Of a stretch of 35,562 nt of DNA, positions 1 to 10,926 are shown piece by piece. Under the pieces are notes generated by a model. The model was not told the DNA's origin, did not search any database, and was given only the letters and a program-made list of their open reading frames with translations. Each line of letters begins with the position of its first letter. The first letter of the stretch is position 1. The DNA comes from Oppiella nova (Eukaryota > Arthropoda > Arachnida > Sarcoptiformes > Oppiidae), in the NCBI GenBank assembly GCA_905397405.1, contig CAJPVJ010000159.1, forward strand, positions 1-35,562, written 5' to 3'. Both the position numbers and the translations under genes were made by a program.

Positions 1-1
1 C

Positions 2-829
2 AACGATTACCTGCTGACCACGACCTCCAAGAACTCAGTGATCATCGATAAGGTGTGCAAAGAGAACGTGGAGTACAGGAACCGGTTGGGCATTGAGCTG
101 AAAGTGGTGTTGAATCGCGAGGAGTGCGATAACTATCGCAAAGAGGCGAAGCGGAGGAAGCGGTTCCACACGAACATCGATAGTGTCATCACTGATGTGA
201 TCCAAAATCACGTGAAAGTCGAGCCCATTGAGTGTGCGGTGCAAAGCGAGCCGCAGGTGATGGCGATGTCGTTACCACCGATGGCTAACTACTCGAAGTC
301 GTTACCACCGATGGCTAACTCGAGGATCACCACTACCTCGACATTAGCGGCCAATAGGAAGACATACAGCGGACCGAAGAGTCGATCGCCGAATAAAGTG
401 ATGAATGGTTTCGCGAATGATATCAAAGGCAAAGAGGCGTTTGATTTGTCGCAAAAGATCAGTAAATTAAAAGAGTTCAACAGTTTTGGTGTAAATAATC
501 ATTTGATTCATAATATAAACTGTAATATAAGTGCGGATCAGTTGCAGACAAATTACTCGCATCTGTTTGATAAGTACTTTAAGACAAAAAATGGCAAAAA
601 AGTGAAACACAGAGACAAACCGCGAAGTAGTGATAGCTCGCCGGCGAAGAGCGATAAATCTCAAGACGCGGTGCCGATTGGGAGGCACTCGCAGGAAGTG
701 GTGAATGGCAGGGACTCTCAGGGATGTCTGCCTATCAGTCAAAACCGTGGTAACCCTATTAACAATAATTACATTAATTCTTATAAGAGGTTCTGTGAAA
801 ATAGGGATTTTAAAGACCACATCAAGTAA
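2..829 (+). CDS. Unrecognised basic low-complexity protein, C-terminal part (5' partial)
   Basis: The frame is open from base 2 to a TAA at 827-829 (275 residues), so the gene enters from the left edge. I do not recognise the family. The first 60 residues look folded and end in a basic patch (RKEAKRRKRF) that could be a nuclear localisation signal. The rest is rich in Ser, Asn and Lys and looks disordered, with a second basic stretch (KTKNGKKVKHRDKPR). A ten-residue unit containing SLPPMAN is repeated in tandem near residues 90-107. Codon use is mixed and the downstream part is more AT-rich, as expected for a disordered tail. Whether base 1 lies inside an exon cannot be seen. A nuclear or chromatin-associated role is only a guess from composition. 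Confidence 0.7.
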   Translation, partial: NDYLLTTTSKNSVIIDKVCKENVEYRNRLGIELKVVLNREECDNYRKEAKRRKRFHTNIDSVITDVIQNHVKVEPIECAVQSEPQVMAMSLPPMANYSKSLPPMANSRITTTSTLAANRKTYSGPKSRSPNKVMNGFANDIKGKEAFDLSQKISKLKEFNSFGVNNHLIHNINCNISADQLQTNYSHLFDKYFKTKNGKKVKHRDKPRSSDSSPAKSDKSQDAVPIGRHSQEVVNGRDSQGCLPISQNRGNPINNNYINSYKRFCENRDFKDHIK

Positions 830-1471
830 TGTGAACACTAATGAAGTAATGTCTAAATGTGTGAAAAATGCAATTTATGTCACGAATGAGTCGATAAATT
901 GATAGTTTTGTAATAAATAGTTAAGTTTTGTTTGCACTCTTGTTTTGTACGGTTTTAATCCGTATTTTTCTATTTATACTGTATTGCGAAACACTCTACT
1001 GTATGCTAAATACCTATATAATTATCACGAATTACTGTATGATAAACATTAAACTGAAAAATATATATTAAACATATATTTAAGTAAACCATATATTGTA
1101 TATATAAAATAGAGATTTTAAATTTTGCAATAAATGCATATTTTCGAGAATAAAACATATTAAGCATTATTTTTCAATCGCTTTATTGATTTTAACTTAA
1201 TATTTCAAATAAGATACAGTTTCTCATAGATAATCGGTGGCACTATATATTAACATAATTTTTTAATTTATTGAATTACCATTCATATAAATTGGTGAGT
1301 AATTTAAATAGATTTCTACAAATTTATAGTCAAATAATTACAAAAATATAGTAATGATATGGATTTTAAAACAATTGTTTTTCTTATATATTGAATAGAT
1401 TTCGTGTATAACTTAATCAACTCATCATAAAATGACTTAAAATAATAATAATTTGCAAAAACATTTGCCAT
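830..1471. other. Tail-to-tail intergenic region
   Basis: AT-rich, no coding signal. It holds the 3' UTRs of two convergent genes: plus-strand AATAAA hexamers at 912 and near 1128 and 1151, and a minus-strand AATAAA (TTTATT on the plus strand) near 1182. Confidence 0.6.
912..917 (+). promoter_or_regulatory. Poly(A) signal of the first gene
   Basis: AATAAA lies 83 nt after the stop of the left-edge gene. Further AATAAA hexamers occur near 1128 and 1151 and could serve as alternative signals. Confidence 0.5.
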
Positions 1472-2875
1472 TCATTTGATAACGCAATGCATTTTGAAGC
1501 AAAAGTCTCTCTTTTTCTTATCCTTCTTCTTATCCTTCAATCGGATGAAGTTCTCCGCGTATTTCACGTCCGATTTGCCGCTCACTTGACTGCTCTGCGA
1601 CTCCCTCTTCGCCACCAACTCTTTGGCCATAATCTGGTTGAAGACGAGTGACGCGATCCTCGCGAACAACTCCTTCACGTTTTCGCCCGATTGGGCCGAA
1701 ACCGTCCAGAACTCAGCCTCCAATCGGTTGGCAATCTTCGCCGCCTCCCCGGCCACGAACTCGGCCGCCCCCTCGCCCAGGAGGTCGCGTTTGGTGCCCA
1801 CGAGGAATAGGAGGGGTTTCTCGGACCGCGCGTTGGCCTCCAGCACCTCTTCGATCCACTTCTCGACCGATAAGAGGGTCGACATGTTTGACAAGTCAAA
1901 GACGACGACCGCGCAGTGCGAGCCCCGGTAGTAGGTGGTGGTGATGCACTTGAACCGCTCCTGGCCAGCCGTGTCCCATAGCTAGAGGTGTGATATATGT
2001 ATGTAATTGTGAGTAATTTGTTGTTAAATTTAATTTATTTGTGCGATTAATAGATGCGAAATAAGCTGTATTGTATGAATGGTGTAAGAAATTGAGACAA
2101 TATTTTAATGAAAAGTTTTTTGTTTGAAAAGTTTTAGTTAATGAAGACTTTAAACTGAGAGAAAGTTTTTTAGAAACGAGTTATGAATGCGAGAGTGATA
2201 TCATAAGTAATTTAATGGACTTTTAATTAAGACGTTGCCCTAAAAACAGGTATTTCTCGCGATTTCAATGACATAGAGATCCAGTTATTGACATTAATGA
2301 TGAAAGTATTGCCATTTATTTTATTGAATTAGAAATGGGGAGAGTTTTTAATGAATAATTATTATTATAATTATTAAGTTTAATAAAGAAGTCCATAGAA
2401 AACAAAGACTTGTATTCATTGAATCTCATGTTTATATGAATATAAAATGATATATTATTTGATATATTTCTCAAAGTTCATGAAAAAATGAGGTCTCGAT
2501 ATGAATACAGAATGTCTCAGCAATAGATAATAGATAAGGAAAGTACTGAAAACTAATGAAATTAAATAATTTCAATGCACTTACTTGTAAACTGAACGGG
2601 GTATTTAATATCTCAAACTTCTGGACATCGAAGTCCACCCCAATGGTGGCCTTATAGTTGTTGGCGTAGACATTGTATCCAAATCTGTTGATTAGACACG
2701 TCTTTCCCACGGCGATGTCTCCCACGACAATACATTTGGCAACTCTTAGGTGATTAGTGCCCAACTCCTGTTGGCAGAGATCGTGCACTTCTGGATCAAA
2801 GTCGTGGTTATTATATGGCGTCGACGATGTGTCGTATGGCAGCACAAACTTGGAGATCACTCGGTTGGCGATCAT
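1472..2875 (-). CDS. Rab34/Rab36-type small GTPase (two exons)
   Basis: Exons are 2585-2875 (97 codons) and 1472-1981 (169 codons plus stop), phase 0, with donor GTAAGT and acceptor CTAG. The 266-residue product shows every Rab G-motif: P-loop GDIAVGKT, switch I YKATIGVDF, switch II WDTAGQERF across the splice junction, G4 GTKRDL and G5 VSAQSG. The text around the P-loop (KCIVVGD, CLINRF) and after switch I (the PFSLQ junction, YYRG) is that of Rab34/36, Golgi and cilium associated Rabs known for lysosome positioning and ciliogenesis. As in that subfamily, a 50-60 residue N-terminal extension precedes the GTPase fold. I chose Met at 2875; the same frame has another Met at 3022. The C-terminus is polybasic (KKDKKKR) and ends HCVIK, with single separated cysteines rather than the usual paired ones. 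The intron is about 600 nt. Confidence 0.9.
1982..2584 (-). other. Intron of the Rab34-like gene
   Basis: 603-nt AT-rich intron with donor GTAAGT (2579-2584) and acceptor AG (1982-1983). I see no nested gene. Confidence 0.8.
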
Positions 2876-3022
2876 TGTCTTCAATGGTGTGGCGAAGCTC
2901 TTTAAACACAATGTTTTGGTCGCAGAAAAAGTTTTGACTAAAACTTTAAATCTCACGATAGATGTGAGTGAACAACATCTGTGCGAAGGGAACGGGTGGT
3001 GGCTTTTCCAATGGCTTTCCAC

Positions 3023-6000
3023 TTGCTTTTGTCGTACGGTTTCTTCAGGTATTGATAGATAGGATGTGAGGAAAGGGAGAGATAGAGAAGTAAAGCACTC
3101 TTTGTTGAGATGCTATACAAACTCTGGTTATTAAAAAAGTTCTGTTACTGTATGTGGAGTAGCGTTGAGTGTAGTGTAGAGTAGACTCCCGGTGCCCAAC
3201 CTGTGGAGTGGAACTGACAATCAAGGGAAGTATGAGTTGTGTGTTGTGTTGGGCTCCTATATCCTGGAAATCAGTATTTCACTGCTTATTGTCACCACTA
3301 TTTGCATTAAAATGCTATTCAATTGTATTGAATTCACGCACGAAAGACGCCCGCATTGGGAGAGACAGTGGACTGAATGCCACAACAATTAATGTGTCAG
3401 TCCTTACGAGTGAGGCTTACCTCTCAGTGCTTTTTTCACATTCATATATAAATTATGTGGTAATCTTTAAAACACATCTGAGTCTGGCCTTCGCAGAGAA
3501 ATGAGATTAAATTTAATTTTTTGAAAAGTTTTATTGGTTTGAAAGGGACTGTATGTTTGGTATCAGTGGTTGGAGTCGCGCATCACTTAATCTTATGTCA
3601 AACACACATCTAATGTATGGCTAATAGTCTATGAGAGAGAAGTTGTGTCTCGAATATTTAATATGATATAAGACTATGGTTTCAGATATTCTTCATACGA
3701 CCTCTCAGTGAGAGACTGAATATAAATAACTTTTTTGTTTCACATGTATTTGACTTTCATATGTTTGGCTCACATTTGTACCTCACTCACTGTTTTATAT
3801 AAATTTACAAAATATATTCAATTCAATAGATTTCCTCTCGATTTCAATAACCAATCCATGCGTTCACTCCCATTGGAAAACCACTTTTTGAACAGAATTA
3901 TAGCGAAAATATTGTTTTTACAGAAGTTGTTATACAAGGAATATATTTATTGCAATCAATTATGCGGTATTATAGCAATAAAATTACTGAAGTAATGAGG
4001 TTTGGTTTTATTAGGCAAAGTGTTTCTCTGAATTAATTCACAGTCGATGTCATATAACCTTGGCTTTTATTGTATTTCACTATTTTTAATTGAATTTTCA
4101 GTTTATTTATTCTGGGTCTCAATTAGACGTTGTTTTGGTTTCTACTGTATATACTTTCGCATATTATTTAATCTAATTATAAACTAACGTAGATATAAAT
4201 ACATGTAAATAACTTACATATTAATAATAATATTTATGAATACTTACCACTAATTGTTGTTTAAATTGATATTTTGAGTTGACATCAAAATTAGATATCG
4301 CTATCAATTAGTCCAATGAAAAACAACGAATCGATGAGTTTTCAACCAATTTGTGACCATTTTATGTGAGTTTTAATGTGAGTCTAAAAATCGATTGTAA
4401 TATTTCTCAAAAACATTGTAATATTGATATAAAAAAATAATATATTAGTACTGTATAATACTAGTAGTAAACTTTTTATTAAATTACATACATAACCTAT
4501 AATTAAATTTCTAATTACTTATTCAAAATTTTTTAATCCTTTTCAAAACTATTCAATAAATCAATTGAGCTATAAATAAATCACTGTTTTGAATGAAAAA
4601 TAAAACTTCATTAGACATTGAAAACAAATATATTGTCAAAACAATGTTGTTATTGAGATATAAGCTTGTCACAATTTGAAGTTCATCTAAATCTATGAAA
4701 TCAAATCAGTGTTCATTGCATATGACATGAACTAACTTTTTTAGTCGGGAACTGGTTTTTACTCATAACACATATAAGACTTAAACAGAATTTGGGCAAT
4801 AATTCTGTGGTTTTCACTTAAAAAAAACTTTCATACAATGTCTGCATTTAGACAATGAATAACACAATTTGTGGATAAATAAGTCATAGCCTTAATTAGA
4901 AATCAAGAAATGAAAATGAAAAAAGTGCATGCTAACCCATTATAACAATTGGGTGGAATCGGCAAAATAAATATTTATTCATATATCCCATTGTCTGTCA
5001 ACGATGCCACTCTATTGTAGGGTTTTTAATGTAAACTCATTGAAAAAAACATACACTTCCTTCCCCTCCTATTCACCGGTAGTTTCAGAATAGTATTACA
5101 TTATATTTAATATATTCTAGCATTATATGGAAGTAGAGATAACCCCTTATGGATATATTATGTCATTATAGTCGAGTGAAAAAGCCTATAAAAAGGCAAA
5201 TGAATGGCTTGTATTCATTGAATGGATATTAATATACCAGTTTAGAGTCGATGATCCCGGTCATGTGAGCGTATTTAGTAAATACATCAAAAAGTTTTAC
5301 TCTTTTCTCGATTTCAAGTGCTTTTAATATTGGGTATGAAATGCGAGTAAAATTATCGCATAATTTCGGTATAAACAGTGGAGTCGCGAGAAAGTCATTA
5401 AAATTCATAGCAAAGGTCTACGAGATTTATCTTGATGACAATTTACGAGTTAATGCATTTAAAATAGTCGGTATTATATAAGTTATAAATAATGTCATAT
5501 GAAAATCCGAGAATTTTGTTTTTTTAATACTTTTTTAATACATGAATATTTCTGGGATTTATAGCTGTTTAATGAAATTACTTATATTTCGCGGAGACTT
5601 TGCAAACTTTTCAATGACAGTAATTGTTTGCTAACTATTGGATCAATGGTTTAGCATTAAGTGTCAGTCAAAATGCAATAAAATTGCGTTTTGGCATCAG
5701 ATATACGCTTAATATGTGTTTATAATTTCAAAAATAAAATAAGTTTTGTAATAAAATAAAATTTTATATAATAAAGTTTTATATAAAATAATAAATGAAT
5801 TAAGTGCCAAAAGTTTTTAAAAGTACCCTGTCCAGTATACAGTATATACAGTACTGATTAAATAATTAAACAAATTACTATTAAGCACAGTATTCAATGC
5901 AAAAGAGTGTTAGTTAAATGCAATGTTAAAACCACTCCATTAGCCATACCTATCGGTCGCGGATTCAAAGGCTTAAGAAATTATTTTTACTAAACAAATG

Positions 6001-6365
6001 AAACTATAGTTTCGTTTTGAGCAGCAATTCATCGAAAAAATATTGCTTTTAATGAACGCATAAATTCACGTTAAATTAGATTACAAATCATATTATGATA
6101 TATTTTTTTCAAGTCTTAATTACTTAAGTAAAAATATATATACGATATAAATGAACACAAAATGCTATGTTTTAAAAAACAAAACTAAGAAATTCACAGC
6201 AAAAACAAAATCAAAAATAAAAATCATTACACATTTCACTGCTAACCAGTAACTCGAGTACAAAAAAAAGTTATATTTTTACAAACAATTTGTTACTTAT
6301 TCTCATGAAATCGAAATAAATTACATAAACTTTTTAATAAATTATATAAAAAACAATGTCTAAAG
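3023..6365. other. Gene-empty AT-rich intergenic region
   Basis: About 3.3 kb between the 5' end of the Rab34-like gene and the 3' end of the DNAJC21-like gene. The open frames at 3192-3504 and 3735-3995 have biased, repetitive AT-type composition and no recognisable motif. Sequence nearest the Rab gene (3023-3230) presumably holds its promoter and 5' UTR. Nothing else can be supported. Confidence 0.5.
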
Positions 6366-7557
6366 TCAAGAGACATTATCACCGATTAACTGATCATCAC
6401 TTTCCAGCTGTTGCTTCAGAAACGCGACATTAGTTTTGTGTTTTTTGCTGTTCTCGTGGTTAGCGAAGGCTTTGTCCGATTTGAAGGCCTTATCGCACGC
6501 AATGCAATACAGATTGTCCTCCACATCGCTATCGCTGCCACTGTTATTATCGGCCCTTTTGGACCTCTTATTGTTGTCCTCCTTATCCAAGTGGTGCTCA
6601 ATCTCCTTAAGATCGTCCTCGAGAGTGGCCATCGATGTCCACTCGGACTCGCAGTAGTTCTCCAGCTCTTTATTCCGGGCCTCGATTTGCTGTTTCCGTA
6701 ATAACTCTGTCTTTCGTTTGTTTTCCTCCGCTTTCGCCTCGAGTTTGCGGCGGTTTTGCGCCACTCTTTTGTCTCGTTTGCGCACAAACTCTACTAAATT
6801 CTGTATATAAGACACAAAACATCGGATCAGATGACATGCAAAGACATCGGCAATGAATACAAACCCTAATCTCTTCGTTGCGCTTCTTTTTGGCCGAATC
6901 TCTGATCTTTTTGTTCTCTTTGTCGATAAGACGGGCGACGCGACGGTTGGGCGCATCCGAGGCCTGGTATTTGTCTAAGTAGTAGTACGCCTTCGGCGTA
7001 CAGTAGCTCATCCAATACGAGTAGAACCGGTGGACATCGCTATAGGGACTCTTCGAGTCGCCAAATGGTGGCGGAAGTTCATCGTCAGCGACGCCTTCGT
7101 CCCGAAAGGGCACGTCTTCGTCGGCGATGGCGTTGAATAGATTGCGGTAAACGGTGTAAAAGCCTTCCTCTTCATCGGTGTACGACGTGAAGCAGAATGA
7201 GCTGAAGTACGGGTAGACGTCGACCTCCTGGTCCACGATCTCGTCCCGGTCTTGACCGCGAAGTATGCTATCCCTGTGTTTGTCATACCTGTCCGCACAG
7301 ATAGGGAGCAATGGTATAAGTGATGGTCAGTGGATCAGTATTAGTGATAAGGGTTACCATTTCCGCTCTCTTGGATCCGACAGCACTTCGTAGGCCTCCT
7401 GAAGAAGTTTGAACTCATTGTTAGCCATCTCCTGGTTGTCGGGGTTTTTGTCCGGATGTAGGCTAAGGGCTAACTGTCTGTACGTCTTCTTGATGTCATC
7501 CTCCGTGGCCTCCATCGACAGACCCATCACTTCGTAATAGCAGCGCTTCTTAGGCAT
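6366..7557 (-). CDS. DNAJC21/Jjj1-type J-domain zinc-finger protein (three exons)
   Basis: Exons 7358-7557, 6865-7288 and 6366-6800 join across short introns of 69 and 64 nt, giving 352 residues. The N-terminal J domain (about 1-65) has the HPD motif (SLHPDKNPD), followed by ERKWYDKHR as in DNAJC21. The middle is the family's charged region ([25 protein letters not shown]), then the coiled-coil text [17 protein letters not shown], and a single U1-type C2H2 finger ([17 protein letters not shown]). Family knowledge: Jjj1/DNAJC21 stimulates Hsp70 ATPase at the cytosolic pre-60S ribosome to release and recycle shuttling factors such as Arx1. The protein stops shortly after the first finger ([18 protein letters not shown]), so it is much shorter than human DNAJC21 and yeast Jjj1. 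It is divergently arranged with the FPGT-like gene. Confidence 0.92.
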
Positions 7558-8521
7558 CGTTTTCCGAGGGATCAGTCAATCGATGGCTAATGTGTTGTCT
7601 TCAATGGTAAACACGTTTGTGTCATATGTTTGCCATTCATTGACTCAATGCGTGAATGCGTTCACACATTACGTCCGCTTATTATTGACGTTTGCTTTCG
7701 CTGTAAAGCTTTTGCGTTGAAATCAATGGTATTTTGTTTGAATTTGTGTTAAGCAGTGAAGCATATATTGAGAGCAAAGGCGTGTAAACATAGTAGAGAT
7801 TGTAAGACATTGAAACAGTGAGTTTCACACGAAAATTAGCTAGGAAGAAAAGTTTTAATGAATTTACAATTAGTTATATAAAGTTTTGCGTGTAAATTAG
7901 CATCGTGGTAATATTAATATATACTGGTACACTTTTCCAATCACTTATGGTATTATATTTTTATAAATATAATATTTAAGTATTAAGTTTATACAGGTAT
8001 AAAAAAATTATTTAAATAACTTTCAAAGTTTGTATACCTGTCCCATATTTTATTATTACTATATTTGTAATAAAAAAAAGTTTTATAAAACTGCATTATC
8101 ATATACATTACATGAAATTCAATACACGTTTTATTGCCCTGTAATCTAACCCACAATTTATAAGCAATATTTTATTTATAACAGGTGTTCACTTGTTAAT
8201 AGACGTGTAAGGGATAGCCAAAAACTACCGGTGCTATTGTTCTAAACACCTTGTTGAGTAAAATAATTAATTAAATACTAACATAAACTATACCCAAAAG
8301 TTATGCCTTTATTATACTCGCATTGAAGTGCAATAAATAGTTTTATAACATGTTTTGTATGGAAATTCCTACAGAATATTCTGTGCGATATTCTTACCCC
8401 TGGAATATACATGCGCTACATATGCACTGACATAATATGTCAACAAAATACAGTGTATTTTGGAAATGAGTTTTACGTGAATTCAGTCTTTTATACAACT
8501 TTTCATTCGCCGAAACCAACG
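7558..8521. other. Divergent promoter region between DNAJC21-like and FPGT-like genes
   Basis: 964 bp between two start codons on opposite strands. It must hold both 5' UTRs and promoters. AT-rich; no ORF I believe. A 72-bp stretch at 8182-8253 is bounded by CAGGTGTT and AACACCTTG and could be a transposon relic. Confidence 0.55.
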
Positions 8522-10075
8522 ATGATATCGACCAGCGATCAGCTCCGGAGGTATAGCGAGCGTCCGGTTCGCGATTGGGATCTAATCGTCATATCGTCGA
8601 GGGATGAGCGCCAGCGGCGAGCCTTTGAGCGCCAGTTGACACAAATGCAGACAAACGCCAACCACTTCATCACCGATGAGTTCAAGTTTCTTGTGGTGTC
8701 TGACCAGAAGTTCACGGATGAGACGAGCGGTGAGCATAAGCTGGGGTCCGGCGGTTCCACTCTTCATATATTCCGGCAATTGGTGGCAGAGTTTGGTGAT
8801 AGCTATCTGAAGACCTCGAGGATTCTGTTGATCCATTCGGGCGGTTATAGCCAACGATTGCCGCACTATTCAGTGTTGGGAAAGCTGTTCTCCAATCTGC
8901 CGATAGGTCTCAAGTCTTCGGATGGCAAGTATTGGACGGCATTGGATGTAAAGCTGGCACTCCTGGCGCCGTTCGCCGCACTCATGAGTGCAGGCGTTTG
9001 GGTGACCGCTTCCGACGATATTGTCATCTATTCGTACGAAGAGTCCGAGTTTCAGAGTCTGAAGAGATTCAGCGCCGATAGTATCGTGTGTTTAGGACAT
9101 CCCTCCGATGTCCACATATCGCTCACTCACGGTGTCTATGTGTTAGATAATCGCGACATTGGATCAATTCATAAGACTTCTGTGTCACTGCACGACTGTC
9201 TGAAAGTATTACAAAAACCCACTTTTGATGAACTGAAGAGATATAAGGCTTTCGTGGCGAATGACACCAAAGAGTTCTGCATAACTGATAGCTCTTACTA
9301 TTTGGGATCAGATGTGATAATCAATAGATTTCTCAAATTCCCGATCAATGACTTCAACGAAGAGCTCGACTGTTTCGGACACTTTCTATGCCCTCTGGGA
9401 TCTGATCCCATCACTAAGACATCGGACAATCGTTTTGAGTCACCGCTAAATCATTTGCTAAATGGCTGTCAATTCAAAGTCCTAGTCCTAAGTGAGTCTC
9501 AATTTATTCATTTGGGAACTATTGGCGAATATATTCACGAATTGACTGATTATAAGGAGAAAAAGTTGGCGAAAAGTCTATGTTTCAAAGACCCGGACCT
9601 TCATCAGACAATTAAGGGAACCGTTATTTGTTCGCAAATTAATTCACATTCAGTGATAGACACGGAAAGTGTGTTAGAGTTTTGCCATTTTAAAGACATT
9701 GCGATCGAAACCCAAAATAATTTACTCTATAATTGTTGTGTCGATAAGAGTAGCGATATATCAGATAAAGCGATCAGGTTTCCGGCCAATTATCTCATAT
9801 ATACAGTTCCTGTCACTGTTGGCGATGGTAAGGGTTGGTGTACTTTGAGCTGTCAATTGAGTAGTCAATTAAAATCAAGTCTATGGTCGCGTAAAGTGTT
9901 TCCTGTTTGCGATACCAGCGCTCAGTCACTCATCTCAACACTGGATCTAATAAAACATGACTTCAATGAAAACCTTTTCGCCGATTCCCTGAAGCTATCG
10001 ATGGCTGACATCAAAGACTACCAAAACATTGATGCGATCATTGAATATCACAATCAATTAAAATCTATTTTTTAG
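8522..10075 (+). CDS. Fucose-1-phosphate guanylyltransferase (GDP-L-fucose pyrophosphorylase)
   Basis: A single open frame encodes 517 residues from ATG 8522. The frame also has an upstream Met at 8411, but the text before 8522 is AT-rich and unlike the family, while TSDQLRRYSERPVRDWD resembles a native N-terminus. Visible family motifs are WDLIVISS, the G-rich nucleotide loop LGSGGSTL, the strongly conserved LLIHSGGYSQRLP, LDVKLALLAPF and VTASDDIVIYS. FPGT (about 590 residues in human) joins GTP and L-fucose-1-phosphate to give GDP-L-fucose plus PPi, the second step of cytosolic fucose salvage for glycosylation; the first step, fucokinase, is not in this window. The C-terminal third (around LSCQLSSQLKSSLWSRKVFPVC) is consistent with the family's left-handed beta-helix end, but that is inference. 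No intron, no break. Confidence 0.9.
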   Translation: MISTSDQLRRYSERPVRDWDLIVISSRDERQRRAFERQLTQMQTNANHFITDEFKFLVVSDQKFTDETSGEHKLGSGGSTLHIFRQLVAEFGDSYLKTSRILLIHSGGYSQRLPHYSVLGKLFSNLPIGLKSSDGKYWTALDVKLALLAPFAALMSAGVWVTASDDIVIYSYEESEFQSLKRFSADSIVCLGHPSDVHISLTHGVYVLDNRDIGSIHKTSVSLHDCLKVLQKPTFDELKRYKAFVANDTKEFCITDSSYYLGSDVIINRFLKFPINDFNEELDCFGHFLCPLGSDPITKTSDNRFESPLNHLLNGCQFKVLVLSESQFIHLGTIGEYIHELTDYKEKKLAKSLCFKDPDLHQTIKGTVICSQINSHSVIDTESVLEFCHFKDIAIETQNNLLYNCCVDKSSDISDKAIRFPANYLIYTVPVTVGDGKGWCTLSCQLSSQLKSSLWSRKVFPVCDTSAQSLISTLDLIKHDFNENLFADSLKLSMADIKDYQNIDAIIEYHNQLKSIF

Positions 10076-10076
10076 A

Positions 10077-10082
10077 AATAAA
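10077..10082 (+). promoter_or_regulatory. Poly(A) signal of the FPGT-like gene
   Basis: AATAAA begins one base after the TAG stop (10073-10075), implying a 3' UTR of only about 15-30 nt if this signal is used. Confidence 0.55.
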
Positions 10083-10926
10083 TTTATTTATATGACTATT
10101 ATATATGACTTTTGGAGATAAGATTTGCCTAATTTATGCTAATTATGTGAATAGTTTCATACGATTCATATGCATATCGTTATCATTACTGTGCAACGAA
10201 TTAATCAATTTATTTAAAGTACAACTTTTTTGCAACTTTTATATTGCAGTGTAATGTCAAATGTAATTACACTGGTTATCTGAGATTATTGTCATTTTTG
10301 TGTGTAATTGATTTGATGCTAAATCCATGATATGTTGATTGCGTGACACAAAACATCAATTACCAATTTTCATGAACATGTATCGCCTATTGGTTCCCAA
10401 AGGCTTAAAGTTTAGTGAAAGTAATGTTTGATTGAGAATGTGATTAAAAGGTGTTTAAAAATATTTTTCTCAGCAATTTTGATGAGTTATGGGAATCATT
10501 GAGCTAATCATTAGATTAGCTGTTAATGCATAATAATCAGTGATGTATCGCTACTGTAATTATAATGACATAAACCCATCAAATATCATGTGATTTACAA
10601 ATTCCAGTAATTCGTTATTTTATTAATTTTTTATACATTACTAATACATTAAATATAATTAAATTATTACAATTCATAATATGTTTTAATTCTAATATTT
10701 ACACAATATATATAATTTATATATAAATTTAAACATAGAATTTAATTTAACAAAAGTTTTTACTGTAAATTTTACACATAAAGTAAATTATGGCTCAAAA
10801 TAAACTCATGTTTTTAAATAAGAAATACACATTAATGGGGGTCAATGGTGGGCGATAATGTTGAGCTTAAATGTGTGCTTGATCACATAATTGTATAATA
10901 AGTTTCAATTGATTTACAAATTACAT
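10083..10926. other. Tail-to-tail AT-rich intergenic region
   Basis: No coding signal. It separates the convergent FPGT-like and zinc-finger genes. A minus-strand AATAAA (plus-strand TTTATT at 10619-10624) could end the zinc-finger transcript. Confidence 0.5.

Noticed and set aside
1623-1944. Plus-strand frames of about 100 codons opposite the Rab34-like exon 2.
   Set aside because: Shadow of the GC-rich Rab exon, whose G-motifs fix the minus strand.
3192-3995. Open frames of 60-100 codons on the plus strand.
   Set aside because: AT-type composition, no motif, and no splice context; consistent with chance.
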